A DNA stretch of 64,000 nt, from the NCBI GenBank assembly GCA_016882525.1, contig VGPU01000006.1, positions 1 to 64,000 of the forward strand. The letters are read 5' to 3'. Below, in pieces: positions 46,839-55,896 of the stretch (position 1 is the first letter of the stretch; every line of letters begins with the position of its first letter). This DNA comes from Cyanobacteria bacterium M_surface_10_m2_119 (lineage in GTDB: Bacteria; Cyanobacteriota; Cyanobacteriia; PCC-6307; Cyanobiaceae). The position numbers and the translations under genes were made by a program. Below the pieces are notes generated by a model. That model searched no databases. It saw only the letters and a list, made by a program, of their open reading frames with translations, and was not told where the DNA came from.

Positions 46839-47448
46839 TCAACGACGGCTGAGGCCTCAGGCGCTGCGGAGGCTGGTGCTTGCCGCCCTGCTCACGGCAG
46901 CTCCATTTCTGGCCCTGCCCGCTGCCGAGGGCAGCAGTGGCAGCATCTGGCGCCTCGGGGTGTTTCCGGTGGTGAGCTTCGCGGGTTACACCAGCCACTT
47001 CGGCACCCGCACGGGTCCCTGGGGGCGGGTGGAGCCCCATTACGGTCTCGACATTGCTGCCCCCATGGGTTCTCCCATCCGCAACTGGTGGGGAGGGGTG
47101 GTCACCAGCGTCATCAACGACGGCACCTGCGGCCTGGGTCTGGTGATTCGCTCAGGGGAGTATGAGCACATCTATTGCCATCTAACCGGCTCGCTTCGTG
47201 GTGGGGCCTACCGCAGCGGGCCAGTGGCGCTGCGTGAAGGCCAGGCCGTGCGCACGGGCGAGTTGATCGGTCATGTGGGGGTGACCGGGAGGAGCACGGG
47301 CCCCCATCTGCACTGGGGCATGCGCCACCGCGGTGCCTGGATCGACCCGGCCCTGGTGCTGCGGGCCATGGCCCGGGCCCGCCAGGCCGGAGGCCCGCCC
47401 GTAGCTCCAAAAAGCCCGTCAGCGCCTAGGGTTGCCCTATCCCGTTAA
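46819..47448 (+). CDS. Exported M23-family peptidase (LytM domain)
   Basis: 209 residues from the ATG at 46819, which overlaps hemH by 20 bases. A signal peptide ([20 protein letters not shown], cleaved near residue 30) leads to a LytM domain. The zinc ligands are in [14 protein letters not shown] (His, Asp) and in the HLHWGM motif. [10 protein letters not shown] carries the additional catalytic His. All key residues are present, so an active peptidoglycan endopeptidase outside the cell membrane is expected. There are no LysM or coiled-coil regions. It follows hemH by overlap and precedes ilvB by 27 bases. Confidence 0.87.
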   Translation: MRSAFSDQRRLRPQALRRLVLAALLTAAPFLALPAAEGSSGSIWRLGVFPVVSFAGYTSHFGTRTGPWGRVEPHYGLDIAAPMGSPIRNWWGGVVTSVINDGTCGLGLVIRSGEYEHIYCHLTGSLRGGAYRSGPVALREGQAVRTGELIGHVGVTGRSTGPHLHWGMRHRGAWIDPALVLRAMARARQAGGPPVAPKSPSAPRVALSR

Positions 47449-47475
47449 GCCGCCAGGTCCCTGGCCACTGCAGCC

Positions 47476-49353
47476 GTGACGCTTTCGCCCCTCATCTCTG
47501 CGGACCCCTCCGCACCTGCTGGGGCGGCCCCGGCAGGGCTCGGCGTCGAACCGCAGCGGGTGAACGGTGGCTATGCCCTGATGGACGCCCTGCGCCGCCA
47601 CGGCGTGGAGCACATCTTTGGCTATCCCGGTGGCGCGATCCTGCCCATCTACGACGAGCTGCACAAGGCAGAGAGCCGCGGCTGGCTGAAGCACATCCTG
47701 GTGCGCCACGAGCAGGGCGGCACCCATGCCGCCGATGCCTACGCCCGTGCCACCGGCAAGGTGGGCGTGTGCTTCGGCACCTCCGGTCCCGGCGCCACCA
47801 ACCTGGTGACCGGCATCGCCACCGCCCATATGGATTCGGTGCCGATGGTGGTGATCACCGGCCAGGTGCCCCGGGCCGCCATCGGCACCGACGCCTTCCA
47901 GGAAACCGACATCTTCGGCATCACCCTGCCGATCGTGAAACATTCCTGGGTGGTGCGCGACCCGCGCGACATCGCCCGCATCGTTGCGGAGGCCTTCCTG
48001 ATCGCCTCCACCGGCCGGCCCGGCCCGGTGTTGATCGATGTGCCCAAGGATGTGGGCGTCGAGGAGTTCGACTATGTGCCCGTGGAGCCCGGCACGGCCG
48101 TGCCCCCGGGTTTCCGCCTTCCCCCGGCACCGCGTGCCGAGGCGATCGAAGCGGCCCTCGGGCTGATCCGCCAAGCCCGCCGGCCCCTGCTCTACGTGGG
48201 TGGCGGCGCCATCAGCAGTGGGGCCCATGCCCAGGTGCGCCAGCTGGCGGAGCGCTTCCGCCTGCCCGTCACCACCACCCTGATGGGCAAGGGTGCCTTC
48301 GACGAGAAGCACCCCCTGGCGGTGGGCATGCTCGGCATGCATGGCACGGCCTATGCCAACTTCTCCGTCACCGAGTGCGACCTGCTGATCGCCGTGGGCG
48401 TCCGCTTCGATGACCGGGTCACCGGCCGGCTGGATGGCTTCGCTCCTCGCGCCCAGGTGATCCACATCGACATCGATGCGGCGGAGGTGGGCAAGACCCG
48501 GGTGCCGGAGGTTCCCGTGGTGGGCGATGTGCGCCTGGCGCTCGATGCCCTGCTGCAGGCCTCAGCCGGCGATGGCGCGGAAGGCCGCACCGAGGCCTGG
48601 CTTCAGCGCATCGACGGCTGGAAGCAGCATTACCCCCTGGTGGTGCCGCCTCCAGAAGGCGAGATCGCTCCCCAGGAAGTGGTGGTGGCCCTGCGGGATC
48701 TAGCTCCCGACGCTTACTACACCACGGATGTGGGCCAGCATCAGATGTGGGCGGCCCAGTTCCTGCACAACGGCCCCCGGCGCTGGATCAGCTCCGCTGG
48801 CCTCGGCACCATGGGCTTCGGCATGCCGGCGGCCATGGGGGTGCAGACCGCCTTCCCCGATGCGCAGGTGATCTGCGTGGCGGGGGATGCCTCGATCCTG
48901 ATGAACATCCAGGAGCTCGGCACCCTGGCCCAGTACAACCTGCCGGTGAAGGTGGTGGTGCTCAACAACGGCTGGCAGGGGATGGTGCGCCAGTGGCAGG
49001 AGAGCTTCTACGAGGAGCGCTATTCGGCTTCGGAGATGACCGGTGGCATGCCCAACTTCGAGGCGCTGGCGGCGGCCTTCGGGGTGCGTGGCGTGTTGAT
49101 CACGGAGCGCTCCCGGATGCGGGAGCAGCTGGCTGAAGCCCTGGCCCATCCGGGGCCTGCCTTCATCGACGTGAAGGTGCGCCGCAACGAGAACTGCTAT
49201 CCGATGGTGCCCCCCGGTGCCAGCAACGCCCAGATGGTGGGCCTGCCCTCCCATCCCGAGCTGGCCATTGCCACCACCCGCCAGTGCGGCAGCTGCGGCG
49301 CCAGCACGGAGAGTGCCTACCACTTCTGCCCCAGTTGCGGCGCCAAGCTCTGA
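47476..49353 (+). CDS. ilvB: Acetolactate synthase large subunit with C-terminal zinc ribbon
   Basis: 625 residues from the GTG at 47476. It condenses pyruvate to acetolactate (or with 2-oxobutyrate) for valine, leucine and isoleucine. Motifs: HIFGYPGGAILPIYDEL, the catalytic Glu in RHEQGGTHAADAYAR, GTSGPGATNLVTGIA and the thiamine-diphosphate motif from AGDASILMN to LNNG. After the normal end (about residue 600) a 24-residue tail has CGSCG and CPSCG, spaced as a zinc ribbon. That tail is not part of the catalytic fold. The regulatory small subunit ilvN is not in the window. Confidence 0.95.
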   Translation: MTLSPLISADPSAPAGAAPAGLGVEPQRVNGGYALMDALRRHGVEHIFGYPGGAILPIYDELHKAESRGWLKHILVRHEQGGTHAADAYARATGKVGVCFGTSGPGATNLVTGIATAHMDSVPMVVITGQVPRAAIGTDAFQETDIFGITLPIVKHSWVVRDPRDIARIVAEAFLIASTGRPGPVLIDVPKDVGVEEFDYVPVEPGTAVPPGFRLPPAPRAEAIEAALGLIRQARRPLLYVGGGAISSGAHAQVRQLAERFRLPVTTTLMGKGAFDEKHPLAVGMLGMHGTAYANFSVTECDLLIAVGVRFDDRVTGRLDGFAPRAQVIHIDIDAAEVGKTRVPEVPVVGDVRLALDALLQASAGDGAEGRTEAWLQRIDGWKQHYPLVVPPPEGEIAPQEVVVALRDLAPDAYYTTDVGQHQMWAAQFLHNGPRRWISSAGLGTMGFGMPAAMGVQTAFPDAQVICVAGDASILMNIQELGTLAQYNLPVKVVVLNNGWQGMVRQWQESFYEERYSASEMTGGMPNFEALAAAFGVRGVLITERSRMREQLAEALAHPGPAFIDVKVRRNENCYPMVPPGASNAQMVGLPSHPELAIATTRQCGSCGASTESAYHFCPSCGAKL

Positions 49354-49424
49354 ACCCGTCTTCTGCCGGAGGTCGTGGGCCCGGTGCCCGGGTTGGCCGG
49401 GCACCATCCGAGTGGCACGCAAGG

Positions 49425-49820
49425 GTGCTGGCGGGGAGCTTCGCGCTCCTGCTGGCGCTGATCGGCCTGCTTGCCGTCCCCCATCCGGTTGCTGCCGCAG
49501 AGGTGCGGCAGGTGCGTCAGGCCACCCTGCTGCAGGTGGGCGACAGCAACCGCAGCTACGCGGTGCGTCTGGCCTGCATCAGCGTGGGTCCCGAGCAGGA
49601 GGCTGAGGCAACGGCCTGGTTGCGGCGGCTTGCCCCCCGAGGCACGCGGGTGAACCTCCGGCCCATGGGGGAACGGGGGGGAACCCTGCTGGCCCGGGTG
49701 ACCACCCTGCCTGGAGGTCGGGGGGCCGGTGAGGATCTGAGCGGCGCCCTGGTGACCCATGGCTTCGCCCAGCCTGCGCTGGATAGCCTCACCGACGCAC
49801 GCTGTTCCGGCCTGAGCTGA
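49425..49820 (+). CDS. Exported protein with degenerate staphylococcal-nuclease-like fold
   Basis: 131 residues from the GTG at 49425, chosen because it starts a signal peptide (SFALLLALIGLLAVPHPVAAA); the frame is open further upstream within ilvB. The mature part has LLQVGDSNRSYAVRLACISVGPE, EATAWLRRLAPRGTRVNL, LLARVT and LSGALVTHGFAQP, matching the order of strands and helices in SNase-like domains. The catalytic DGDT and the following Asp are not kept, so nuclease activity is doubtful. It probably acts in the periplasm or outside. The next gene starts directly after its stop. Confidence 0.6.
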   Translation: MLAGSFALLLALIGLLAVPHPVAAAEVRQVRQATLLQVGDSNRSYAVRLACISVGPEQEAEATAWLRRLAPRGTRVNLRPMGERGGTLLARVTTLPGGRGAGEDLSGALVTHGFAQPALDSLTDARCSGLS

Positions 49821-50048
49821 ATGAGCCTTAATCGCACCGCCAAGGGCATCGTGCTGGTGCCCTCCCTGTTGCTGGGGGGCGCCTTTCTGGCCGCCGCCGC
49901 CTGGAGTGATGGTCCAACGGCCACCAACCGCACCCTGGCCCTGGCCCTGGGGGGCGCACTGATGGCGGCCGGCCTGCTGGCCCAGCTGTTGCCGGAGCCG
50001 GAGCCGGAGCCGGAGCACAACCGCCCCGACCCCGCGCCGCGCAGCTGA
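49821..50048 (+). CDS. Small two-helix membrane protein
   Basis: 75 residues from the ATG at 49821, directly abutting the stop of the SNase-like gene, which suggests translational coupling. Two membrane helices are at about 9-27 (IVLVPSLLLGGAFLAAAAW) and 38-58 (TLALALGGALMAAGLLAQLL), followed by a Glu-Pro repeat tail (PEPEPEPE). I do not recognise a family. Confidence 0.6.
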   Translation: MSLNRTAKGIVLVPSLLLGGAFLAAAAWSDGPTATNRTLALALGGALMAAGLLAQLLPEPEPEPEHNRPDPAPRS

Positions 50049-50128
50049 CCGGCCCCACCTGGCCTCCTAGAACCAAGGCCCAAGAACCAAGGGCCAACCG
50101 GGGTCGGTGGCCCATCAGCCGTGGATGC

Positions 50129-50561
50129 TCAGCGCTTGGGCTGGTTCTTCACGGCCTTCTCATACTCGGCCAGCACGTCGTCGATGAACTTCTTGTCGGC
50201 CCCGGCCAGCTTGGGATAGCAGCCCTGCTTCACCCGGCCCACCACCTGGATGATCGAACCGTTGGCGATCTGGTCGGCGGAGAGCTTGCCCGCCCCGGCC
50301 ACCTGGGAGTCGTAGCGGTTGGTCACCACGTAGGTGATGGCCTTGGCATTGGAAAGCACGGTCTTCTGGACGGGCACCTTCTCCTCCACGGCCAGCTCAC
50401 ACACATTCACGGCGGCGGCCAGGGACATGTCATTCATCAGTTCCATCGACGCAGGCTTGGCCGCTGCGCCCTGGGCCTGGGCATGAGCCGGAGTCGAGGG
50501 CAGTGCTGTGGCGAGCGCCAGGGCAGCGGAGGCGACCCAGGCGGGGGAGGAACGGAACACG
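50129..50561 (-). CDS. Secreted conserved hypothetical protein
   Basis: 143 residues from the GTG at 50561, which starts a good signal peptide (WVASAALALATALPSTPAHA, cleavage near AHA-Q). The frame is open to 50638 but the added part lacks secretory features. The mature part is about 115 residues with two cysteines (NVCELAVEE, KQGCYPKL) that may pair, and a helical end (KKFIDDVLAEYEKAV). The pattern resembles small secreted proteins of marine Synechococcus of unknown function. It is divergent from ppsA. Confidence 0.65.
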
Positions 50562-50694
50562 AAACCCGATAGCGGTGTTGGGTGACGCCCCACTGTGGCA
50601 CCGAATCCCTGTGCTCCGCAGTGCTTCGTCCGGTTCACAGTTGCGGCGGTGCCGGCCGGCCAGGGGCAGAGTTCAGGAGGCTGTCCCCTAATCC

Positions 50695-53208
50695 ATGGTC
50701 CCTGACCCCACGACCTCCGGTTCAGAGCCCAGCGCCGTGCGCCAGCCCAGCCTCGTGCTGCCCTTCGCCGCAGTGGGCATCGAGGCCATCGCCGAGGTGG
50801 GGGGCAAGAACGCCTCCCTGGGCGAGATGATCTGCGAGCTGGGCCAGCACGGGGTGCGGGTGCCTGATGGCTTTGCCACCACCGCCGACGCCTACCGCCA
50901 CTTCATCGCCAGCAATGGCCTGGCCGATCGGCTGCATGCCCTGCTGGACGGACTGGACAGTGCCGATATCGCTGCCCTGCAGGCGGCCGGTGCCGCCGCC
51001 CGCTCACTCCTCCTGCGCGCTCCTCTGCCGGAAGATCTGCAGGCGGCCATCCTCGCGGGCTATGCGCGTCTCACGGCCGCCACCGGTGGGGGCGAGCCGG
51101 CGGTGGCGGTGCGCTCCAGTGCCACCGCCGAGGATCTGCCCGACGCCTCCTTTGCCGGCCAGCAGGAGACCTACCTGAATGTGCAGGGCCAGGCCGCGCT
51201 GCTGGCCGCCTGCCGCCGCTGCTTCGCCTCCCTGTTCACCGACCGGGCGATCTCCTATCGGCAGCTCAACGGCTTTGACCACTTCGAGGTGGCCCTCTCG
51301 ATCGGTGTGCAGCGGATGGTGCGCGCCGATCTGGCCGCCTCCGGGGTGATGTTCTCGATCGACACCGAGACCGGCTTCCGTGAGGCCGTGTTGCTCACGG
51401 CCGCCTACGGCCTGGGGGAAAACGTGGTGCAGGGGGCGGTGAACCCCGATGAGTACCTGATCTTCAAACCCAACCTGCAGCAGGGCTTCGCCCCGATCCT
51501 GCAGCGCCGCCTGGGCAGCAAGGCGATCCGCATGGTCTATGCCGAGGCCGGCCAGGGCTCCGCCACCGATCCCAGCCATCCCGGCGCCAGCGCCACCTGC
51601 AATGTGCCCGTGCCCGCGGCGGAGCAGCGCCGCTTCGCCATCTCCGATGACGAGGCCCTGCAGCTGGCGCGCTGGGCCTGCACGATCGAGCGCCACTACA
51701 GCGCCCGCCGCGGCCAGCCCACGCCGATGGACATCGAGTGGGCCAAGGATGGCTGCACCGGCGAGCTCTTCATCCTCCAGGCGCGGCCGGAGACCGTGCA
51801 ATCGCGCCGCTCCGCCTCCGTGCTGCGCAGCTGGCACCTGGAGGCCGGGCCCGGCGGCGGTGGCGCCGAGCAGCTGTGCACCGGCCGGGCGATCGGCGCC
51901 TCGGTGAGCAGCGGCCGGGCCCGGATCATCCGCGATCCCTCGGAGATTCAGCGCTTCAGTTCCGGCGACCTGCTGGTGACCGAGCGCACGGATCCCGACT
52001 GGGAACCGATTCTCAAGCGGGCCAGTGGGGTGATCACTGACCAGGGCGGGCGCACCTGTCACGCGGCGATCATTGCCCGCGAGATGGGGATCACCGCGAT
52101 CGTCGGTGCCGGCGACGCCATCCGCCGCATCGCCGATGGGGAGCTGATCACAGCCAGCTGCTGCGAGGGCGATGAGGGTCGGGTGTACCGCGGGGCGCTG
52201 CCCTTCCGGGTGGAGGAGCAGGAGCTGGCCGACCTGCCGGCCACCCGCACCCGCATCCTGATGAACGTGGGCAACCCGGAGGAGGCCTTCAAGCTCGCGG
52301 CGATTCCCTGCGACGGCGTGGGCCTGGCGCGGCTGGAATTCATCATCGCCAACCACATCCGCGTGCACCCCCTGGCCCTGCTGGAGCCCGAACGGGTCGT
52401 GGATCCGGCGGAGCGCCAGGCGATCGCCGCCCTGGTGGCCGGCTACCGCGAGCCGGCCGATTACTACGTCGACCTGCTGGCCCAGGGCATGGCGAGCATC
52501 GCCGCCGCCTTCTACCCCCGGCCGGTGATCCTGCGCTTCTCCGATTTCAAGAGCAACGAGTACGCCCGCCTGCTGGGGGGAGCGGCCTTCGAGCCCGCGG
52601 AGGAGAACCCGATGATCGGCTGGCGAGGGGCCTCCCGCTATTACGCCCCTGCCTTCCGGGCCGCCTTCGCCCTGGAGTGTCAGGCCCTTGCGCGGGTGCG
52701 CCAGCAGATGGGCCTCACCAACGTGATTCCGATGGTGCCGTTCTGTCGCACCCCTGAGGAGGGGGACCGGGTGCTGGCCGCGATGGCGGAGCAGGGGCTG
52801 GTGCGGGGCGAGGACGGCCTGGAGGTGTACGTGATGTGCGAGCTGCCCAGCAACGTGATCGCCGCCCAGGCCTTCGCCGAGCGCTTTGATGGCTTCTCGA
52901 TCGGCTCCAACGACCTCACCCAGCTCACCCTGGGGCTCGATCGCGACTCCGCCCTGGTGGCCGATCTGTTTGACGAGCGCCATGCCAGCGTCAAGGCCAT
53001 GATCAGCCTGGCGATCGCCACCGCCCGGCGCTGCGGCCGCAAGATCGGCATCTGCGGCCAGGCCCCCAGCGATCACCCTGAATTCGCCCGCTTCCTGGTG
53101 GAGCAGGGGATCGATTCGATCAGCCTCAATCCGGACGCCGTGATCCCCACGCGCCTGGCGGTGGCAGCGATCGAGGCTGATCTGGCCCCTGCCGGGGTGG
53201 TGCCCTAG
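50695..53208 (+). CDS. ppsA: Phosphoenolpyruvate synthase
   Basis: 837 residues from the ATG at 50695. It makes PEP from pyruvate and ATP with release of AMP and phosphate. The N-terminal nucleotide-binding domain has GGKNASLGEMI and VRSSATAEDLPDASFAGQ; the central phospho-histidine domain has GGRTCHAAIIAREMGI; the C-terminal PEP domain has VMCELPSNV, GSNDLTQLTLGLDRDS and GICGQAPSDHPEF. All three steps are supported. An aggagg lies about 20 bases upstream, a little far for a start signal. Its stop shares CTAG (53205-53208) with the broken metallo-beta-lactamase gene. Confidence 0.95.
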   Translation: MVPDPTTSGSEPSAVRQPSLVLPFAAVGIEAIAEVGGKNASLGEMICELGQHGVRVPDGFATTADAYRHFIASNGLADRLHALLDGLDSADIAALQAAGAAARSLLLRAPLPEDLQAAILAGYARLTAATGGGEPAVAVRSSATAEDLPDASFAGQQETYLNVQGQAALLAACRRCFASLFTDRAISYRQLNGFDHFEVALSIGVQRMVRADLAASGVMFSIDTETGFREAVLLTAAYGLGENVVQGAVNPDEYLIFKPNLQQGFAPILQRRLGSKAIRMVYAEAGQGSATDPSHPGASATCNVPVPAAEQRRFAISDDEALQLARWACTIERHYSARRGQPTPMDIEWAKDGCTGELFILQARPETVQSRRSASVLRSWHLEAGPGGGGAEQLCTGRAIGASVSSGRARIIRDPSEIQRFSSGDLLVTERTDPDWEPILKRASGVITDQGGRTCHAAIIAREMGITAIVGAGDAIRRIADGELITASCCEGDEGRVYRGALPFRVEEQELADLPATRTRILMNVGNPEEAFKLAAIPCDGVGLARLEFIIANHIRVHPLALLEPERVVDPAERQAIAALVAGYREPADYYVDLLAQGMASIAAAFYPRPVILRFSDFKSNEYARLLGGAAFEPAEENPMIGWRGASRYYAPAFRAAFALECQALARVRQQMGLTNVIPMVPFCRTPEEGDRVLAAMAEQGLVRGEDGLEVYVMCELPSNVIAAQAFAERFDGFSIGSNDLTQLTLGLDRDSALVADLFDERHASVKAMISLAIATARRCGRKIGICGQAPSDHPEFARFLVEQGIDSISLNPDAVIPTRLAVAAIEADLAPAGVVP

Positions 53209-53990
53209 GCGGCCGAGGCCTGGGGCTGCTGGCGGCGAAGTGCGATCGCGACGCCAGGTTCCGGGGCGATCAGGCGGCAGTCCGGGGCCAGGGCCTCCAC
53301 CTGCCGCCGGGCCTCCGCCAGAGTTCCCTTCTGCCAGAGCAGGCGACTGAGGGCACCGGAGTAGGTCACGGCTCCGCCGGTGGTGCTGGCCAGCACGGTG
53401 TGGGGCCGGAAGCGGCGCAGGAGATCGGGCAGCACGCTCTGGCCCCGCACGAAGGCCCCCGCAAGCGGGAGGCCCAGGTCCACCACCGGGCTGATCACCA
53501 CGTCCACCGCCTGGGGGGGGCAGCAGGGTTTCCGCTGCCAGATAGCCATGCGGTTCGAGGTAGAGGCTGGTGCCGCCGCCGCGCACCAGATAGCCGTTTT
53601 CCACCAGGGGAACCGGTGCCCCCGGCACCGCGCCGATCTCGAGCTCACCTCCGGCCAGCTGGCTGTGCTCCCCCGGCCGCAGGGCCGTCACCTGGCGGAA
53701 TCCCAGCTCCTGGGCCCTGGCTGCGCCGGAAGCCGAGGCGATCACGGGCAGGTCCCGATCCAGCAGGGCCAGGGTCGGCGGGTGGCAATGGTCCGGCAGG
53801 CCCTGCGTCAGCAGCAGCAGGTCGAGGGGGGCCGGCACGCGGGCCATGGGCGGGGCAGTTCCCCGCGGAAGAGCCAGGGGCCCGGGGGAAACACCAGGCT
53901 GTCCATCAGCCAGGGATCCACCAGGATGCGCCGCCCCGCCAGCTCCAGCAGCCAGCCATTGGCACCGAAGTAGGTGGCCCGATCGCTCAT
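53205..53990 (-). pseudogene. Metallo-beta-lactamase-fold hydrolase broken by two compensating indels
   Basis: The protein starts MSDRATYFGANGWLLEL (ATG at 53990) and keeps family-like sequence (RRILVDPWLM) until GELPRP. There the frame changes near 53848-53855, and LLLLTQGLPDHCHPP continues in a second frame. It returns to the first frame at a run of eight G (53513-53520), after which QAVDVVISPVVDLGLP runs to a TAG at 53205. One missing and one extra base would give a whole protein of about 260 residues of the UlaG-like fold. QGLPDHCHPP stands where the HxHxDH metal motif would be. The strand as written stops at 53808. Mutation or sequence error are both possible. Confidence 0.72.
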
Positions 53991-54088
53991 GGCAGCGCCA
54001 CCTGCCAGAGCAGCACCACGTGGCCCATGCCGCGCACGGTGCTCAGCACCGCCAGGGCGATGCAGAGAGGACAGTGGCTCAGCGACAT
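53987..54088 (-). CDS. Possible 33-residue membrane peptide
   Basis: An ATG at 54088 starts 33 codons that end in a TGA overlapping the ATG of the broken metallo-beta-lactamase gene (ATGA). The peptide is almost wholly hydrophobic (HCPLCIALAVLSTVRGMGHVVLLW) with a CPLC pair. The four-base overlap is typical of coupled genes, but such a short ORF can occur by chance. No known family. Confidence 0.3.
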   Translation of the reverse strand: MSLSHCPLCIALAVLSTVRGMGHVVLLWQVALP

Positions 54089-54186
54089 GCGCGTGGGGCC
54101 GGAATGTGCTCACCCTGGCAGATGCCGCAGGCCGCTGACGGCTGCTGAAATGAATCCGGAGCATCTGTGGCTCTGGAGGACGTGCC

Positions 54187-55863
54187 GTGTTGCGGTTGAG
54201 CGAGCTGAAGCTGCCCCTCGACCACAGCGACGCGGATCTGCAGGTCGCGATCTGCCGTCGCCTGCGCCTGCGTCCGGAGCAGCTGCGGGGCCATCACCTG
54301 GTGAAGCGCAGCGTCGATGCCCGGCGCCAGGGGCCGATCCGGCTGGTGTACAGCCTCGATGTCGATCTGGCCCTCAGTGAGGCGGCCCAGGGCCGTCTTC
54401 GGCAGCGCTTCGCCAACGATCCCCATCTGCGCCCCAGCCCCGACGAGCGTTACCGGCCGGTGCGGGAGGCCGCTGCGCCGGACTGGGCCGGGCCCCGGCC
54501 GGTGGTGGTGGGTGCCGGCCCCTGTGGCTATTTCGCGGCCCTGCTGCTCGCCCAGCTGGGGTTGCGGCCCCTGCTGCTGGAGCGTGGGCAGCCGGTGAAG
54601 CAGCGCACCGCCGACACCTTCGGCTTCTGGAAGGGACAGCGGCCCTTCGATCCCGAGTCGAATGCCCAGTTCGGGGAGGGGGGAGCAGGCACCTTCTCGG
54701 ATGGCAAGCTTTACAGCCAGGTGAGCGAGCCCCGCGCCTACGTGCGCAAGGTGCTCGAGGAGCTGGTCGCCGCCGGGGCCAACCCCGAGATCCTCACCCT
54801 GCACCGCCCCCATATCGGCACCTTCAAGCTGGCCACGGTGGTGCGCGGCCTGCGGGGGCGGATCGAAGCCCTGGGAGGGGAGGTCTGGTTCGGCAGCCGG
54901 GTGAGTGGGCTGGATCTGGATCCCGCCAACCGCACGGTGCGCGGCGTGCTGCTGGCCGACGGACGCCCTCTGGCTGCCACCGCCGTGGTGCTGGCTGTTG
55001 GCCACAGCGCCCGCGACACCTTCGCCTGGCTTCAGGCCAGCGGTGTGGCGCTCGAGGCCAAGCCCTTCGCCATAGGGGTGCGCATCGAGCACCCCCAGCC
55101 CCAGATCGACCGGGCCCGCTGGGGGGAGCAGGCCGGCCATCCCCGGCTGGGTGCAGCGGAATACAAGCTGGTGCATCACTGCCTGGAGCCCCAGAACCAG
55201 GGGCGTGACGTCTACAGCTTCTGCATGTGTCCCGGTGGCCTGGTGGTGGGGGCCACCTCAGAGCCGGAGGCGGTGGTGACGAATGGCATGAGTCAGCACT
55301 CCCGCAATGAGCGCAATGCCAACAGCGGGCTGGTGGTGAATGTCACCCTCGCGGACGTGGCTTCCTACGGAGACGGCCCTGCCGATCCTCTGGCGGGGGT
55401 GGCCTTCCAGCGTCACTGGGAACGGCAGGCTTATCAGGCCGGAGGCTGCACCCTGCAGGCCCCGGCCCAGCGGCTCGAGGATTTTCTCGGCGGCCGGGCC
55501 AGCACCAGTCTCGATGGACCTGGGGATGGGGGTGCCATCGTGCCGTCGTACCAGCCGGGAGTGGTGCCGGCCGATCTCAGCACCTGTCTCCCCCCCTTTG
55601 TGGCGGCAGCCCTGCGGGAGGCCCTGCCCCAGTTCGACCGGCGCATCCCGGGATTCTGCCGTCCGGATGCCCTGCTCACCGGGGTGGAGACGCGCACCTC
55701 GTCGCCTGTGCGCCTTCCGCGGGCAGGTACCAGCCTGGAATCGACCAACACCCCCGGGCTGTATCCCGCTGGCGAGGGGGCCGGCTACGCGGGAGGCATC
55801 CTCTCGGCCGCGATCGACGGCATCAAGGTGGCGGAACAGGTGGCTCTACGGGTGTTGGGGTGA
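54187..55863 (+). CDS. FAD-dependent oxidoreductase of the COG2509 type
   Basis: 558 residues from the GTG at 54187. The first 80 residues are an RNA-binding-like or ferredoxin-like N-terminal domain (LRLSELKLPLDHSDADLQVAI, RPEQLRGHHLVKRSVDAR). The FAD domain begins VVVGAGPCGYFAALLLAQLG and ends with the second motif GLYPAGEGAGYAGGI. A marker of this family is FGEGGAGTFSDGKL. The biochemical role of the family is not established; a redox activity on an unknown substrate is expected. It is divergent from the minus-strand genes at 53205-54088. Confidence 0.82.
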   Translation: MLRLSELKLPLDHSDADLQVAICRRLRLRPEQLRGHHLVKRSVDARRQGPIRLVYSLDVDLALSEAAQGRLRQRFANDPHLRPSPDERYRPVREAAAPDWAGPRPVVVGAGPCGYFAALLLAQLGLRPLLLERGQPVKQRTADTFGFWKGQRPFDPESNAQFGEGGAGTFSDGKLYSQVSEPRAYVRKVLEELVAAGANPEILTLHRPHIGTFKLATVVRGLRGRIEALGGEVWFGSRVSGLDLDPANRTVRGVLLADGRPLAATAVVLAVGHSARDTFAWLQASGVALEAKPFAIGVRIEHPQPQIDRARWGEQAGHPRLGAAEYKLVHHCLEPQNQGRDVYSFCMCPGGLVVGATSEPEAVVTNGMSQHSRNERNANSGLVVNVTLADVASYGDGPADPLAGVAFQRHWERQAYQAGGCTLQAPAQRLEDFLGGRASTSLDGPGDGGAIVPSYQPGVVPADLSTCLPPFVAAALREALPQFDRRIPGFCRPDALLTGVETRTSSPVRLPRAGTSLESTNTPGLYPAGEGAGYAGGILSAAIDGIKVAEQVALRVLG

Positions 55864-55896
55864 TCGGGAGAGCGCATATCGCCCTCCCGGCCACGA

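Noticed and set aside
51004-53847. A 947-codon open frame antisense to ppsA
   Set aside because: Its first 110 codons include part of the broken metallo-beta-lactamase gene; the rest is Gly/His/Gln-rich shadow sequence caused by the high GC content opposite a clear ppsA.
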